DNA of 6,842 nt from NCBI GenBank assembly GCA_031293105.1, contig JAUMSA010000369.1, positions 1 to 6,842 on the forward strand, given 5' to 3'. Each line of letters opens with the position of its first letter. Within the stretch, counting starts at the first letter, position 1. A program made the translations under genes and the position numbers. Source of the DNA: Butyricicoccus sp. (GTDB lineage: Bacteria > Bacillota > Clostridia > Oscillospirales > Butyricicoccaceae). Shown here one piece after another: positions 5,928 to 6,842 of this stretch. Below the pieces are notes generated by a model. It was not told where the DNA came from. It did not search any database and was given only the letters and a program-made list of their open reading frames with translations.

Positions 5928-6842
5928 ATGAGTGAGCATAACAAGGGTACCGTTGTCCAGATCATTGGACCGGTACTGGATATCAAGTTTGATGCAGATT
6001 CGCTTCCCAAGCTCCTCAATGCCATCACCATCAAGGCCCCGGACGGCCGTACCGTCACCACCGAGGTGGCGCAGCACATCGGCCAGGACACCGTACGCTG
6101 CATTTCCATGCAGTCGACCGACGGCCTTGTGCGCGGGATGGAGGCGGTCGACACCGGCTCACCGATTACGGTGCCGGTCGGCCCGCAGAACCTGGGACGT
6201 ATCTTTAACCTGCTCGGCGAGCCGGTGGACAACAAGCCGCCGGTCAAGGCCGAGATGCGCTGGCCGATTCATCGCCCGGCGCCTTCCTATGAGGATCAGC
6301 AGTCCACCACCGAGATCTTTGAAACCGGCATCAAGGTCGTTGACCTGATCGCCCCCTATGCCAAGGGCGGTAAGATCGGTCTGTTCGGCGGTGCAGGCGT
6401 CGGCAAGACCGTCCTCATCATGGAGCTGATTAACAACATCGCCAAACAGCACGGCGGTATTTCGGTATTCACCGGCGTTGGCGAGCGTACCCGTGAGGGC
6501 AACGACCTGTACAACGAAATGCAGGAGTCGGGCGTTATCGACAAGACCGTTCTGGTGTACGGTCAGATGAACGAGCCCCCCGGAGCCCGTATGCGCGTCG
6601 GCCTGTCCGGCCTGACCATGGCCGAATACTTCCGCGACGAAGAAGGCCAGGACGTGCTTCTGTTTATCGACAACATCTTCCGCTTTACCCAAGCGGGTTC
6701 GGAAGTATCGGCGCTGCTCGGCCGTATGCCGTCGGCGGTAGGTTACCAGCCGACGCTGGCCACCGGGGTGGGCGCTCTGCGCGCGCGCATCACCGCCACC
6801 AATCAGGGCCCGCTCACGTCCACCCACCCCGTCTCCGTGCCT
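5928..6842 (+). CDS. atpD: F1 ATP synthase subunit beta, 3' end cut by the window
   Basis: The catalytic F1 subunit is present for 305 codons; the usual length is about 465, so the C-terminal third is missing. The start MSEHNKGTVVQIIGPVLDIKF is a standard beta opening, and AAGGGAG (5913-5919) sits 8 bases before the ATG. The Walker A is GGAGVGKT (154-161). GERTREGNDLY follows with catalytic Glu186 and Arg187 (E. coli Glu181 and Arg182), then YGQMNEPPGARMR, the Walker B VLLFIDNI, and SALLGRMPSAVGYQPTLAT. From residue 280 (base 6765) to the end, the frame continues but near-invariant residues are lost: family EMGALQERITST is GVGALRARITAT, and TSVQAVYVP is TSTHPVSVP. This abrupt change at the very edge looks like sequence error more than biology. 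atpC would be expected downstream. Confidence 0.97.
   Translation, partial: MSEHNKGTVVQIIGPVLDIKFDADSLPKLLNAITIKAPDGRTVTTEVAQHIGQDTVRCISMQSTDGLVRGMEAVDTGSPITVPVGPQNLGRIFNLLGEPVDNKPPVKAEMRWPIHRPAPSYEDQQSTTEIFETGIKVVDLIAPYAKGGKIGLFGGAGVGKTVLIMELINNIAKQHGGISVFTGVGERTREGNDLYNEMQESGVIDKTVLVYGQMNEPPGARMRVGLSGLTMAEYFRDEEGQDVLLFIDNIFRFTQAGSEVSALLGRMPSAVGYQPTLATGVGALRARITATNQGPLTSTHPVSVP

Overview
The window holds most of a bacterial F1Fo ATP synthase operon, read left to right, preceded by one separately transcribed small gene. Several points indicate an anaerobic Clostridia-class Bacillota, perhaps Oscillospirales (Butyricicoccus/Agathobaculum-like). These are the gene order atpZ-atpI-atpB-atpE-atpF-atpH-atpA-atpG-atpD, strong AGGAGG-type ribosome binding sites, GC-rich third positions with AT-rich intergenic gaps, and a c subunit built like those of Na+-translocating anaerobes. 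The lineage is an inference from protein style and was not tested by search.

Layout. Bases 1-108 are an AT-rich leader with at best a weak promoter. Bases 109-519 encode a 136-residue minimal P-loop protein of unknown function, closed by a perfect 11-bp intrinsic terminator (555-590). An AT-rich gap (591-723) carries a convincing sigma-A type promoter with a TATAAT -10 box, starting the atp operon. Then come atpZ (724-978) and atpI (965-1351), which overlap by 14 bases and encode assembly or ion-handling membrane proteins. They are followed by the Fo genes atpB (a), atpE (c) and atpF (b), and the F1 genes atpH (delta), atpA (alpha), atpG (gamma) and atpD (beta, cut by the window end). atpC (epsilon) would be expected just beyond the edge. 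No intergenic gap exceeds about 205 bases, and no mobile element, tRNA, rRNA or CRISPR array is visible.

How the genes work together. Subunits a and the c ring form the ion path. Paired b subunits with delta make the peripheral stalk, gamma (with epsilon) the central shaft, and alpha3beta3 the catalytic head. AtpI and AtpZ probably help build the c ring. The c subunit carries Glu29 and Glu62 together with Ser63, Thr64 and Tyr67. This is the two-carboxylate form of the Na+-binding site, so the enzyme is predicted to couple to Na+ rather than only H+.

The points most worth a second look are the c-subunit Na+ motif, the orphan P-loop protein, a structured 45-base hairpin between atpG and atpD, and a start-stop AUG-UAA element in front of atpB. 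In addition, the last 78 bases keep the beta reading frame but lose near-invariant residues, which looks like poor sequence at a contig end. I see no evidence of a wholly new multi-gene system here.
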